Notes: generated by a model not told the origin, from the letters alone. 64,000 bases of DNA from Liolophura sinensis (GCF_032854445.1 NW_027018045.1:41274-105273), one strand, 5' to 3'; positions 52,648 through 64,000 are shown, counted from the stretch's first letter. Numbers and translations are program-made.

Positions 52648-55600
52648 ATGAATGATCATTTATGTCATAATCACGTGCCCAGCAACGGCTCTTACTCCAT
52701 GGAAACCAGGGAAATTTGCAATTTTTCAACAGCTGCCGATGCCTGGCTCAATTCCGCATCTTTTGGCACCTTACTGAAGTGGGTCAGTGTTCAGTTGTAC
52801 TTTTTACAGCAGACTGTATCAAGTACCTCGTGTTTTTTATGTACAAATGGTGTGGTTTTTCTACACGTAGATAAAGACATTGAGATTGTCTTGGACTTAG
52901 AAGTAAGGCAATTGCTGGGTGAGTTAAATGGGCTTAGCCCAAAGATTTGACGTCTTCTGGGCTACCGAAGGGCACATAACATATAGTAAAAAGTTGAATA
53001 TAGTAATGACCAGTCGCAATGGTACATAGTACAGTGTAGCCGATTTCAATTAACAAAAAGACCAGGCAAAAATGCAAAATTGGAAAAACTGTTTCAGTGC
53101 TGCTGGTAAGAGGCTAATCCGACGTATTTTGTGACGAGAAATCGAATGGTGCAAACCACGTTGCTCTCCGACCAATACTTTTGGCTGTAGTGACAATTGA
53201 ATGATCATTGATGTCATAATCACGTGCCCAGCAACGGCTCTTACTCCATGGAAACCAGGGAAATTTGCAATTTTTCAACACCTGCCGATACCTTGCTCAA
53301 TTCCGCATCTTTTGGCACCTTACTGAAGTGGGTCTGTGGTCAGTTGTACTTTTTACAGCAGACTGTATCAAGTACCTTGTGTTTTTTATGCACAAATGGT
53401 GTGGTTTTTCTACACGTAGATAAAGACATTAAGATTGTCTTTGACTTAGAAGTAAGACAATTGCTGGGTGAGTTAAATGGGCTTAGCCAAAAGATTTGAC
53501 GTCTTCTGGGCTACCGAAGGGCACATAACTTATAGTCAAAAGTTGAATATAGTAATGACCAGTCGCGATGGTACATAGTACAGTGTAGCCGATTTCAATT
53601 AACAAAAAGACCAGGCAAAAATGCAAAAGTGGAAAAAATACTCCAGTGTTGCTGGCAAGAGGCTAATCCGACGTATTTTGTGACGAGAAATCGAATGGTG
53701 CAATCCGTGTTGCTCTCCGACCAATACTTTTGGCTGTAGTGACAATTGAATAATCATTTATGTCATAATCACGTGCGTAGCAACGGCTCTTACTCCATGG
53801 AAACCAGGGAAATTTACAATTTTTCAACAGCTGCCGATGCCTGGCTCAATTCCGCATCTTTTGGCACCTTACTGAGGTGGGTCAGTGTTCAGTTGTACTT
53901 TTTACAGCAGACTGTATCAAGTACCTTGTGTTTTTTATGTACAAATGGTGTGGTTTTTCTACACGTAGATAAAGACATTGAGATTGTCTTGGACTTAGAA
54001 GTAAGGCAATTGCTGGGTGAGTTAAATGGGCTTAGCCGAAAGATTTGACGTCTTCTGGGCTACCGAAGGGCACATAACTTATAGTCAAAAGTTGAATATA
54101 GTAATGACCAGTCGCGATTGTACAGAGTACAGTGTAGCCGATTTCAATTAACATAAAGACCAGGTAAGAATGCAAAAGTGGAAAAACTGTTCCAGTGCTG
54201 CTGGTAAGAGGATAATTCGACGTATTTTGTGACGAGAAATCGAATGGTGCAAACCGCGTTGCTCTCCGACCAATACTTTTGGCTGTAGTGACAATTGAAT
54301 GATCATTTATGTCATAATCACGTGTCCAGCAACGGCTCTTATTCCATGGAAACCAGGGAAATTTGCAATTTTTCAACAGCTGCCGATGCCTGGCTCAATT
54401 CCGCATCTTTTGGCACCTTACTGAAGTGGGTCAGTGTTCAGTTGTACTTTTTATAGCAGACTGTATCAAGTACCTTGTGTTTTTTTATGTACAAATGGTG
54501 TGGTTTTTCTACACGTAGATAACGACATCGAGATTGTCTTGGACTTAGAAGTAAGACAATTGCTGGGTGAGTTAAATGGGCTTAGCCCAAAAATTTCAGG
54601 TCTTCTGGGCTACCGAAGGGCACATAACTTATGGTCAAAAGTTGAATATAGTAATGACCAGTCGCGATTGTACAGAGTACAGTTTAGCCGGTTTCAATTA
54701 ACAAAAAGACCAGGCAAAAATGCAAAAGTGGAAAAACTGTTCCAGTGCTACTAGTAAGAGGCTAATCCGACGTATTTTGTGACGAGAAATCGAATGGTGC
54801 AATCCGCGTTGCTCTCCGACCAATACTTTTGGCTGTAGTGACAATTGAATGATCATTTATGTCATAATCACGTGCCCAGCAACGGCTCTTACTCCATGGA
54901 AACCGGGGAAATTTTGCAATTTTTCAACAGCTGCCGATGCCTGGCTCAATTCCGCATCTTTTGGCACCTTACTGAAGTGGGTCAGTGTTCAGTTGTACTT
55001 TTTACAGCAGACTGTATCAAGTACCTTATGTTTTTATGTACAAATGGTGTGGTTTTTCTACACGTAGATAACGACATTGAGATTGTCTTGGACTTAGAAG
55101 TAAGACAATTGCTGGATGAGTTAAATGGGCTTAGCCCAAAAATTTCAGGTCTTCTGGGCTACCGAAGGGCACATAACTTATAGTCAAAAGTTGAATATAG
55201 TAATGACCAGTCGCGATTGTACAGAGTACAGTGTAGCCGGTTTCAATTAACAAAAAGACCAGGCAAAAATGCAAAAGTGGAAAAACTGTTCTAGTGCTAC
55301 TAGTAAGAGGCTAATCCGACGTATTTTGTGACGAGAAATCGAATGGTGCAATCCGCGTTGCTCTCCGACCAATACTTTTGGCTGTAGCGACAATTGAATG
55401 ATCATTTATGTCATAATCACGTGCGTAGCAACGGCTCTTACTCCATGGAAACCAGGGATATTTGCAATTTTTTAACAGCTGCCGATGCCTGGCCCAATTC
55501 CGCATCTTTTGGCACCTTACTGAAGTGGGTCAGTGTTTAGTTGTACTTTTTACAGCAGACTGTATCAAGTACCTTGTGTTTTTTATGTACAAATGGTGTG

Positions 55601-57700
55601 GTTTTTCTACACGTAGATAAAGACATTGAGATTGTCTTGGATTTAGAAGTAAGGCAATTGCTGGGTGAGTTAAATGGGCTTAGCCCAAAAATTTCAGGTC
55701 TTCTGGGCTACCGAAGGGCACATAACTTATAGTCAAAAGTTGAATATAGTAATGACAAGTCGCGATTGTACAGAGTACAGTGTAGCCGATTTCAATTAAC
55801 AAAAAGACCAGGCAAAAATGCAAAAGTGGAAAAACTGTTCCAGTGCTGCTGGTAAGAGGCTAATCCGACGTATTTTGTGACGAGAAATCGAATGGTGCAA
55901 ACCGCGTTGCTCTCCGACCAATACTTTTGGCTGTAGTGACAATTGAATGATCATTGATGTCATAATCACGTTCCCAGCAACGGCTCTTACTCCATGGAAA
56001 CCAGGGAAATTTGCAATTTTTTAACAGCTGCCGATGCCTGGCCCAATTCCGCATCTTTTGGCACCTTATAAATGTGGGTCAGTGTTTAGTTGTACTTTTT
56101 ACAGCAGACTGTATCAAGTACCTTGTGTTTTTTATGTACAAATGGTCTGGTTTTTCTACACGTAGATAACGACATTGAGATTGTCTTGGACTTAGAAGTA
56201 AGACAATTCCTGGGTGAGTTAAATGGGCTTAGCCCAAAGATTTCAGGTCTTCTGGGCTACCGAAGGGCACATAACTTATAGTCAAAAGTTGAATATAGTA
56301 ATGACCAGTCGCCATTGTACAGAGTACAGTGTAGCCGGTTTCAATTAACAAAAAGACCAGGCAAAAATGCAAAAGTGGAAAAACTGTTCCAGTGCTACTA
56401 GTAAGAGGCTAATCCGACGTATTTTGTGACGAGAAATCGAATGGTGCAATCCGCGTTGCTCTCCGACCAATACTTTTGGCTGTAGCGACATTCAATGATC
56501 ATTGATGTCATAATCAAGTGCGTAGCAACGGCTCTTACTCCATGGAAACCAGGGAAATTTGCAATTTTTCGACAGCTGCCGATGCCTGGCTCAATTCCGA
56601 ATCTTTTGGCACCTACTGAAGTTTGTCAGTGTTCAGTTGTACTTTTTACAGCGGACTGTATCAAGTACCTTGTGTTTTCTATGTACAAATGGTGTGTTTT
56701 TCTACATGTAGATAAAGACATTGAGATTGTCTTGACTTAGAAGTAAGACAATTGCTGGGTGAGTTAAATGGGCTTAGCCCAAAAATTTCAGGTCTTCTGG
56801 GCTACCGAAGGGCACATAACTTATAGTCAAAAGTTGAATATAGTAATGACCAGTCGCGATTGTACAGAGTACAGTGTAGCCGGTTTCAATTAACAAAAAG
56901 ACCAGGCAAAAATGCAAAAGTGGAAAAACTGTTCTAGTGCTACTAGTAAGAGGGCTAATCCGACGTATTTTGTGACGAGAAATCGAATGGTGCAATCCGC
57001 GTTGCTCTCCGACCAATACTTTTGGCTGTAGCGACAATTGAATGATCATTTATGTCATAATCACGTGCGTAGCAACGGCTCTTACTCCATGGAAACCAGG
57101 GAAATTTGCAATTTTTCAACAGCTGCCGACGCCTGGCTCAATTCCGAATCTTTTGGCACCTTACTGAAGTGGGTCAGTGTTCAGTTGTACTTTTTACAGC
57201 GGACTGTATCAAGTACCTTGTGTTTTTTATGTACAAATGGTGTGGTTTTTCTACACGTAGATAAAGACATTGAGATTGTCTTCGACTTAGAAGTAAGACA
57301 ATTGCTGGGTGAGTTAAATGGGCTTAGCCCAAAGATTTCAGGTCTTCTGGGCTACCGAAGGGCACATAACATATAGTAAAAAGTTGAATATAGTAATGAC
57401 CAGTAGCAATGGTACATAGTACAGTGTAGCCGATTTCAATTAACAAATAGACCAGGCAAAAATGCAAAAGTGGAAAACTTGTTCCAGTGCTGCTGGTAAG
57501 AGGCTAATCCGACGTATTTTGTGACGACAAATCGAATGGTGCAAACCGCGTTGCTCTCCGACCAATACTTTTGCCTGTAGTGACAATTGAATGATCATTT
57601 ATGTCATAATCACGTGCCAGCAACGGCTCTTACTCCATGGAAACCAGGGAAATTTGCAATTTTTTCGACAGCTGCCGATACCTGGCTCAATTCCGAATCT
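52648..57700 (+). repeat. 16-unit HOR, copy 3 (truncated, one fused unit)
   Basis: Unit starts are 52648, 53197, 53746, 54295, 54845, 55394, 55943, 56491, 57038, and the first ~110 bp of 57587. The order follows copy 1: 36728, 37277, 37825, a fusion of 38374 and 38923, then 39472, 40021, 40570, 41119, 41668 and the start of 42217. The distinctive 1-base insertion GGGGAAATTTTGC of 39472 is present at 54905. The match stops near 57700, where TGGGTCAGTTTTTAG replaces TTTGTCAGTGTTCAG. Several 1-nt deletions occur at 56490-56740. Confidence 0.82.
54295..54844 (+). repeat. Fused unit: left half of one HOR position, right half of the next
   Basis: The left half carries GTGTCCAGC and TTATTCCATGG, like the unit at 38374. 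The right half carries GATAACGACATCGAG and CAGTTTAGCC, like the unit at 38923. The fusion removes exactly one repeat length and keeps the array in phase. It also holds a TAG-to-TGG change near 54634 that lengthens a non-coding open frame. Confidence 0.8.
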
Positions 57701-58135
57701 TTTGGCACCTTACTGAAGTGGGTCAGTTTTTAGTTGTAGTTTTTACAGCAGACTGTATCAAGTACCTTGTGTTTTTTATGTACAAATGGTGTGGTTTTTC
57801 TACACGTAGATAAAGACATTAAGATTGTCTTGCACTTAGAAGTAAGACAATTGCTGGGTGAGTTAAATGGGCTTAGCCCAAAGATTTGACGTCTTCTGGG
57901 CTACCGAAGGGCACATAACTTATAGTCAAAAGTTGAATATAGTAATGACCAGTCGCGATTGTACAGAGTACAGTGTAGCCGATTTCAATTAACAAAAAGA
58001 CCAGGTAAAAATGCAAAAGTGGAAAAACTGTTCCAGTGCTGCTGTTAAGAGGCTAATCCGACGTATTTTGTGACGAGAAATCGAATGGTGCAAACCGCGT
58101 TGCTCTCCGACCAATCCTTTCGCCTGTAGTGACAA
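57701..58135 (+). repeat. Remainder of unit at 57587, lead-in to trimer HOR
   Basis: The sequence switches here to the TCAGTTTTTAGTTGTAG variant that characterises the trimer block. Its last ~240 bp, with GCTGCTGTTAAG and CAATCCTTTCGCC, match the corresponding part of the unit at 59236. The trimer duplication therefore starts near 57900. Confidence 0.7.
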
Positions 58136-59784
58136 TTGAATGATCATTTATGTAATAATCACGTGCCCAGCAACGGCTCTTACTCCATGGAAACCAGGGA
58201 AATTTGCAATTTGTCAACAGCTGCCGATGCCTGGCTCAATTCCGAATCTTTTGGCACCTTACTGAAGTGGGTCAGTTTTTAGTTGTAGTTTTTACAGCAG
58301 ACTGTATTAAGTACCTTGTGTTTTTTATGTACAAAATGGTCTGGTTTTTCTACACGTAGATAAGACATTAAGATTGTCTTGCACTTAGAAGTAAGACAAT
58401 TGCTGGGTGAGTTAAATGGGCTTAGCCCAAAGATTTGACGTCTTCTGGGCTACCGAAGGGCACATAACTTATAGTCAAAAGTTGAATATAGTAATGACCA
58501 GTCGCGATTGTACAGAGTACAGTGTAGCCGATTTCAATTAACAAAAAGACCAGGTAAAAATGCAAAAGTGGAAAAACTGTTCCAGTGCTGCTGTTAAGAG
58601 GCTAATCCGACGTATTTTGTGACGAGAAATCGAATGGTGCAAACCGCGTTTGCTCTCCGACCAATACTTTCGCCTGTAGTGACAATTGAATGATCATTGA
58701 TGTCATAATCACGTGCCCAGCAACGGCTCTTACTCCATGGAAACCAGGGAAATTTGCTATTTGTCAACAGCTGCCGATGCCTGGCTCAATTCCGAATCTT
58801 TTGGCACCTTACTGAAGTGGGGTCAGGGTTCAGTTGTACTTTTTACAGCGGACTGTATCAAGTACCTTGTGTTTTTTATGTACAAATGGTGTGGTTTTTC
58901 TACACGTAGATAAAGACATTGAGATTGTCTTGGACTTAGAAGTAAGACAATTGCTGGGTGAGTTAAATGGGCTTAGCCCAAAGATTTCAGGTCTTCTGGG
59001 CTACCGAAGGGCACATAACTTATAGTCAAAAGTTGAATATAGTAATGACAAGTCGCGATTGTACAGAGTACAGTGTAGCCGATTTCAATTAACAAAAAGA
59101 CCAGGCAAAAATGCAAAAGTGGAAAAACTGTTCCAGTGCTGCTGTTAAGAGGCTAATCCGACGTATTTTGTGACGAGAAATCGAATGGTGCAAACCGCGT
59201 TGCTCTCCCACCAATACTTTTGGCTGTAGTGACAATTGAATGATCATTGATGTCATAATCACGTGCCAGCAACGGCTCTTACTCCATGGAAACCAGGGAT
59301 ATTTGCAATTTTTTAACAGCTGCCGATGCCTGGCCCAATTCCGCATCTTTTGGCACCTTATAAATGTGCGTCAGTGTTTAGTTGTAGTTTTTACAGCAGA
59401 CTGTATCAAGTACCTTGTGTTTTTTATGTACAAATGGTGTGGGTTTTTCTACACGTAGATAACGACATTGAGATTGTCTTGGACTTAGAAGTAAGACAAT
59501 TGCTGGGTGAGTTAAATGGGCTTAGCCCAAAAATTTCAGGTCTTCTGGGCTACCGAAGGGCACATAACTTATAGTCAAAAGTTGAATATAGTAATGACCA
59601 GTCGCGATTGTACAGAGTACAGTGTAGCCGATTTCAATTAACAAAAAGACCAGGTAAAAATGCAAAAGTGGAAAAACTGTTCCAGTGCTGCTGTTAAGAG
59701 GCTAATCCGACGTATTTTGTGACGAGAAATCGAATGGTGCAAACCGCGTTGCTCTCCGACCAATCCTTTCGCCTGTAGTGACAA
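58136..59784 (+). repeat. Trimer higher-order repeat, copy 1
   Basis: Unit starts are 58136, 58686 and 59236. Markers are TATGTAATAATCACG, CAGTTTTTAG and CTGTATTAAG in unit 1, TTGCTATTTG and TCAGGGTTCAG with GACAAGTCGCG in unit 2, and TATAAATGTG with TTAGTTGTAG and GATAACGAC in unit 3. All three recur in the same order in the next 1.65 kb. Confidence 0.8.
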
Positions 59785-61429
59785 TTGAATGATCATTTAT
59801 GTAATAATCACGTGCCCAGCAACGGCTCTTACTCCATGGAAACCAGGGAAATTTGCAATTTGTCAACAGCTGCCGATGCCTGGCTCAATTCCGAATCTTT
59901 TGGCACCTTACTGAAGTGGGTCAGTTTTTAGTTGTAGTTTTTACAGCAGACTGTATTAAGTACCTTGTGTTTTTTATGTACAAATGGTCTGGTTTTTCTA
60001 CACGTAGATAAAGACATTAAGATTGTCTTGCACTTAGAAGTAAGACAATTGCTGGGTGAGTTAAATGGGCTTAGCCAAAGATTTGACGTCTTCTGGGCTA
60101 CCGAAGGGCACATAACTTATAGTCAAAAGTTGAATATAGTAATGACCAGTCGCGATTGTACAGAGTACAGTGTAGCCGATTTCAATTAACAAAAAGACCA
60201 GGTAAAAATGCAAAAGTGGAAAAACTGTTCCAGTGCTGCTGTTAAGAGGCTAATCCGACGTATTTTGTGACGAGAATCGAATGGTGCAAACCGCGTTGCT
60301 CTCCGACCAATACTTTCGCCTGTAGTGACAATTGAATGATCATTGATGTCATAATCACGTGCCCAGCAACGGCTCTTACTCCATGGAAACCAGGGAAATT
60401 TGCTATTTGTCAACAGCTGCCGATGCCTGGCTCAATTCCGAATCTTTTGGCACCTTACTGAAGTGGGTCAGGGTTCAGTTGTACTTTTTACAGCGGACTG
60501 TATCAAGTACCTTGTGTTTTTTATGTACAAATGGTGTGGTTTTTCTACACGTAGATAAAGACATTGAGATTGTCTTGGACTTAGAAGTAAGACAATTGCT
60601 GGGTGAGTTAAATGGGCTTAGCCCAAAGATTTCAGGTCTTCTGGGCTACCGAAGGGCACATAACTTATAGTCAAAAGTTGAATATAGTAATGACAAGTCG
60701 CGATTGTACAGAGTACAGTGTAGCCGATTTCAATTAACAAAAAGACCAGGCAAAAATGCAAAAGTGGAAAAACTGTTCCAGTGCTGCTGTTAAGAGGCTA
60801 ATCCGACGTATTTTGTGACGAGAAATCGAATGGTGCAAACCGCGTTGCTCTCCCACCAATACTTTTGGCTGTAGTGACAATTGAATGATCATTGATGTCA
60901 TAATCACGTGCCCAGCAACGGCTCTTACTCCATGGAAACCAGGGATATTTGCAATTTTTTAACAGCTGCCGATGCCTGGCCCAATTCCGCATCTTTTGGC
61001 ACCTTATAAATGTGGGTCAGTGTTTAGTTGTAGTTTTTACAGCAACTGTATCAAGTACCTTGTGTTTTTTATGTACAAATGGTCTGGTTTTTCTACACGT
61101 AGATAACGACATTGAGATTGTCTTGGACTTAGAAATAAGACAATTCCCTGGGGTGAGTTAAATGGGCTTAGCCCAAAGATTTCAGGTCTTCTGGGCTACC
61201 GAAGGGCACATAACTTATAGTCAAAAGTTGAATATAGTAATGACCAGTCGCGATTGTACAGAGTACAGTGTAGCCGATTTCAATTAACAAAAAGACCAGG
61301 CAAAAATGCAAAAGTGGAAAAACTGTTCCAGTGCTACTAGTAAGAGGCTAATCGACGTATTTTGTGACGAGAAATCGAATGGTGCAATCCGCGTTGCTCT
61401 CCGACCAATACTTTTGGCTGTAGTGACAA
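59785..61429 (+). repeat. Trimer higher-order repeat, copy 2
   Basis: Unit starts are 59785, 60332 and 60881, with the same markers as copy 1 in the same order. Differences are mainly 1-nt indels (GAGAATCGAATGG near 60274, GCCAAAGATTT near 60074, ACAGCAACTG near 61040). The match ends by about 61300, where GCTACTAG replaces GCTGCTGTTAAG. Confidence 0.78.
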
Positions 61430-62950
61430 ATGAATGATCATTTATGTCATAATCACGTGCACCGCAACGGCTCTTACTCCATGGAAACCGGGGGAAATTT
61501 GCAATTTTTAACAGCTGCCGATACCTGGCTCAATTCCGCATCTTTTGGCACCTTATTCATGTGGGTCTGTGGTCAGTTGTACTTTTTACAGCAGACTGTA
61601 TCAAGTACCTTGTGTTTTTTATGTACAAATGGTCTGGTTTTTCTACACGTAGATAAAGACATTAAGATTGTCTTGGACTTAGAAGTAAGGCAATTGCTGG
61701 GTGAGTTAAATGGGCTTAGCCCAAAGATTTGACGTCTTCTGGCTACCGAAGGGCACATAACTTATAGTCAAAAGTTGAATATAGTAATGACCAGTCGCGA
61801 TTGTACAGAGTACAGTGTAGCCGATTTCAATTAACAAAAAGACCAGGTAAAAATGCAAAATTGGAAAAAACTGTTCCAGTGCTGCTGTTAGAGGCTAATC
61901 CGACGTATTTTGTGACGAGAAATCGAATGGTGCAAACCGCGTTGCTCTCCGACCAATACTTTTGCCTGTAGTGACAATTGAATGATCATTTATGTCATAA
62001 TCACGTGCCCAGCAACGGCTCTTACTCCATGGAAACCAGGGAAATTTGCAATTTGTCAACAGCTGCCGATGCCTGGCTCAATTCCGAATCTTTTGGCACC
62101 TTATTCATGTGGGTCAGTGTTCAGTTGTACTTTTTACAGCAGGACTGTATCAAGTACCTTGTGTTTTTCATGTTCAAATGGTGTGGTTTTCTACACGTAG
62201 ATAAAGACATTGAGATTGTCATCGACTTAGAAGTAAAGCAATTGCTGGGTGAGTTAAATGGGCTTAGCCCAAAGATTTGACGTTTTCTGGGCTACCGAAG
62301 GGCACATAACATATAGTCAAAAGTTTAATATAGTAATGACCAGTCGCGATGGTACATAGTACAGTGTAGCCGATTTCATTAACAAAAAGACCAGGCAAAA
62401 ATGCAAAATTGGAAAACTTGTTCGAGTGCTGCTGGTAAGAGGCTAATTCGACGTATTTTGTGACGACAAATCGAATGGTGCAAACCGCGTTGCTCTCCGA
62501 CCAATACTTTTGCCTGTAGTGACAATTGAATGATCATTTATGTCATAATCACGTGCCCAGCAACGGCTCTTATTCCATGGAAACCAGGAAATTTGCAATT
62601 TTTCAACAGCTGCCGATACCTGGCTCAATTCCGAATCTTTTGGCACCTTACTGAAGTGGGTCAGTGTTCAGTTGTACTTTTTACAGCAGACTGTATCAAG
62701 TACCTTGTGTTTTTTATGTACAAATGGTGTGGTTTTTCTACACGTAGATAAAGACATTGAGATTGTCTTGGACTTAGAAGTAAGACAATTGCTGGGTGAG
62801 TTAAATGGGCTTAGCCCAAAGATTCAGGTCTTCTGGGCTACCGAAGGACACATAACTTATTGTCAAAAGTTGAATATAGTAATGACCAGTCGCGATTGTA
62901 CAGAGTACAGTGTAGCCGATTTCAATTAACTAAAAGACCAGGTAAAAATG
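61300..62950 (+). repeat. Segment matching 32750-34400 about 28.5 kb away
   Basis: The units at 61430, 61978 and 62526 follow the order of those at 32885, 33434 and 33983. Shared rare variants are GTGCACCGC with CTGTGGTCAG, then CATGTTCAAATGG, AAAGTTTAATATAG, GATGGTACATAG, GGAAAACTTGTTC and GACGACAAATCG, then TTATTCCATGG and CAATTAACTAAAAG. The distance is close to 52 units. The copy here has more 1-nt indels than its partner. Confidence 0.72.
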
Positions 62951-64000
62951 CAAAAGTGGAAAAACTGTTCCAGTGCTGCTGGTAAGAGGCTAATCCGACG
63001 TATTTTGTGACGAGAAATCGAATGGTGCAAACCGCGTTGCTCTCCAACCAATACTTTTGGCTGTAGTGACAATTAAATGATCATTGATGTCATAATCACG
63101 TGCCCAGCAACGGCTCTTACTCCATGGAAAACCAGGGATATTAGCAATTTTTTAACAGCTGCCGATGCCTGGCTCAATTCCGCATCTTTTGGCACCTTAT
63201 AAATGTGGGTCAGTGTTTAGTTGTACTTTTTACAGCAGACTGTATCAAGTACCTTGTGTTTTTTACGTACAAATGGTGTGGTTTTTTCTACACGTAGATA
63301 AATACATTGAGATTGTCTTGGACTTAGAAGTAAGGCAATTGCTGGGTGAGTTAAATGGGCTTAGCCCAAAGATTTGACGTCTTCTGGGCTACCGAAGGGC
63401 ACATAACTTATAGTCAAAAGTTGAAAATAGTAATGACAAGTCGCGATTGTACAGAGTACAGTGTAGCCGATTTCAATTAACAAAAAGACCAGGCAAAAAT
63501 GCAAAAGTGGAAAAAACTGTTCCAGTGCTGCTGGTTAAGAGTCTAATCCGACGTATTTTGTGACGAGAAATCGAATGGTGCAAACCGCGTTTGCTCTCCG
63601 AGCAATACTTTTGGCTGTAGTGACAATTGAATGATCATTGATGTCATAATCACGTGCCCAGCAACGGCTCTTACTCCATGGAAACCAGGGAAATTTGCAA
63701 TTTTTTAACAGCTGCCGATGCCTGGCCCAATTCCGCATCTTTTGGCACCTTATAAATGTGGGTCAGTGTTTAGTTGTACTTTTTACAGCAGACTGTATCA
63801 AGTGCCTTGTGTTTTTTATGTACAAATGGTCTGGTTTTTCTACACGTAGATAACGACATTGAGATTGTCTTGGACTTAGAAGTAAGGCATTTCCTGGTGA
63901 GTTAAATGGGCTTAGCCCAAAGATTTGACGTCTTCTGGGCTACCGAAGGGCACATAACTTATAGTCAAAAGTTGAATATAGTAATGACCAGTCGCGATTG
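62951..64000 (+). repeat. Edge satellite units and right-end partial unit
   Basis: The segment holds the end of the unit at 62526, the unit starting at 63073 (554 bp to the next anchor because of several 1-nt gains), and a partial unit of 374 bp starting at 63627. The last bases lie inside the unit, so the array continues to the right of the window. Confidence 0.85.

Larger units (their letters stand above)
1..64000 (+). repeat. 549-bp tandem satellite array filling the window
   Basis: The same unit of about 549 bp recurs head-to-tail from the first to the last base, always on the + strand. I placed 116 anchors (the triplet before AATGATCATT), first at 490 and last at 63627. The mean spacing is 549.0 bp and individual spacings range from 547 to 554. 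Between 15315 and 54295 almost every spacing is exactly 549 or within one base of it. Units are highly similar and differ by scattered substitutions and a few multi-base variant modules. One unit counted by hand is about 41% G+C. Nothing other than satellite is present, so there is no gene-containing stretch to annotate. By its size and uniformity this is a eukaryotic heterochromatic satellite. A centromeric or pericentromeric location is inference. The strand label is arbitrary. Confidence 0.97.

Noticed and set aside
54434-54754. 106-codon frame extending past the usual TAG stop
   Set aside because: It arises from one TAG-to-TGG change near 54634 in a fused unit, and nothing suggests selection for the extension.
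1-64000. CRISPR array or other prokaryotic repeat system
   Set aside because: The repeat is 549 bp with no unique spacers and no cas or other genes. Unit-to-unit variation is that of a eukaryotic satellite.
1-64000. LTR retrotransposon or DNA transposon tandem
   Set aside because: I saw no terminal inverted repeats, primer binding site, polypurine tract, target-site duplications, or reverse transcriptase or transposase motifs in any frame.
1-64000. Tandem rDNA, 5S, tRNA or snRNA gene cluster
   Set aside because: No recognisable rRNA, tRNA or snRNA sequence is present. The only hint, a B-box-like 11-mer, lacks a partner A box.
1-64000. Inverted segments or strand switches within the array
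   Set aside because: Every anchor I located reads in the + orientation, with no gap long enough to hide an inverted unit.

Overview
The whole 64 kb window is one uninterrupted head-to-tail satellite DNA array. The repeat unit is 549 bp. I located 116 unit starts by eye, using the conserved AATGATCATT palindrome and its flanking triplet as the anchor. They run from 490 to 63627, which gives 115 complete units averaging 549.0 bp. A partial unit lies at each end (1-489 and 63627-64000), so the array continues past both edges. All units are in the same orientation. I found no unique sequence, transposon, protein-coding gene, RNA gene or CRISPR array. A complex satellite of this size and regularity points to eukaryotic heterochromatin, typically centromeric or pericentromeric. 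The species cannot be named from the sequence. One hand-counted unit (51001-51549) is about 41% G+C with moderate CpG content.

Layout. Units differ by linked diagnostic variants, and these reveal higher-order repeats (HORs). (i) 1-3234: edge units, including a 4-unit spacing. (ii) 3235-9822: two copies of a hexamer of about 3.29 kb. (iii) 9823-13970: irregular units rich in 1-nt indels. (iv) 13971-18364: tandem duplication of a 4-unit block (2,197 bp). (v) 18365-19707: mixed units. (vi) 19708-33540: a nested HOR, first copy 16 units (including a 5-unit, 2,745-bp internal tandem duplication) and second copy 9 units. (vii) 33541-36510: mixed units. (viii) 36511-57700: three successive copies of a 16-unit (8.78 kb) HOR. 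Copy 1 is full length, copy 2 has lost five units and gained a dimer, and copy 3 is truncated and contains a fused unit. (ix) 57701-61429: two copies of a trimer. (x) about 61300-62950: a segment matching about 32750-34400. (xi) 62951-64000: edge units.

Interpretation. The pattern fits repeated unequal exchange and segmental amplification within the array, most recently between about 22 and 54 kb, where unit length is almost constant at 549. The many 60-170 codon open frames are by-products of the repeat. The period is divisible by three and the units are nearly identical, but variants change amino acids freely, several frames open with TTG or GTG, and single-base indels break the frame. I annotate no genes.
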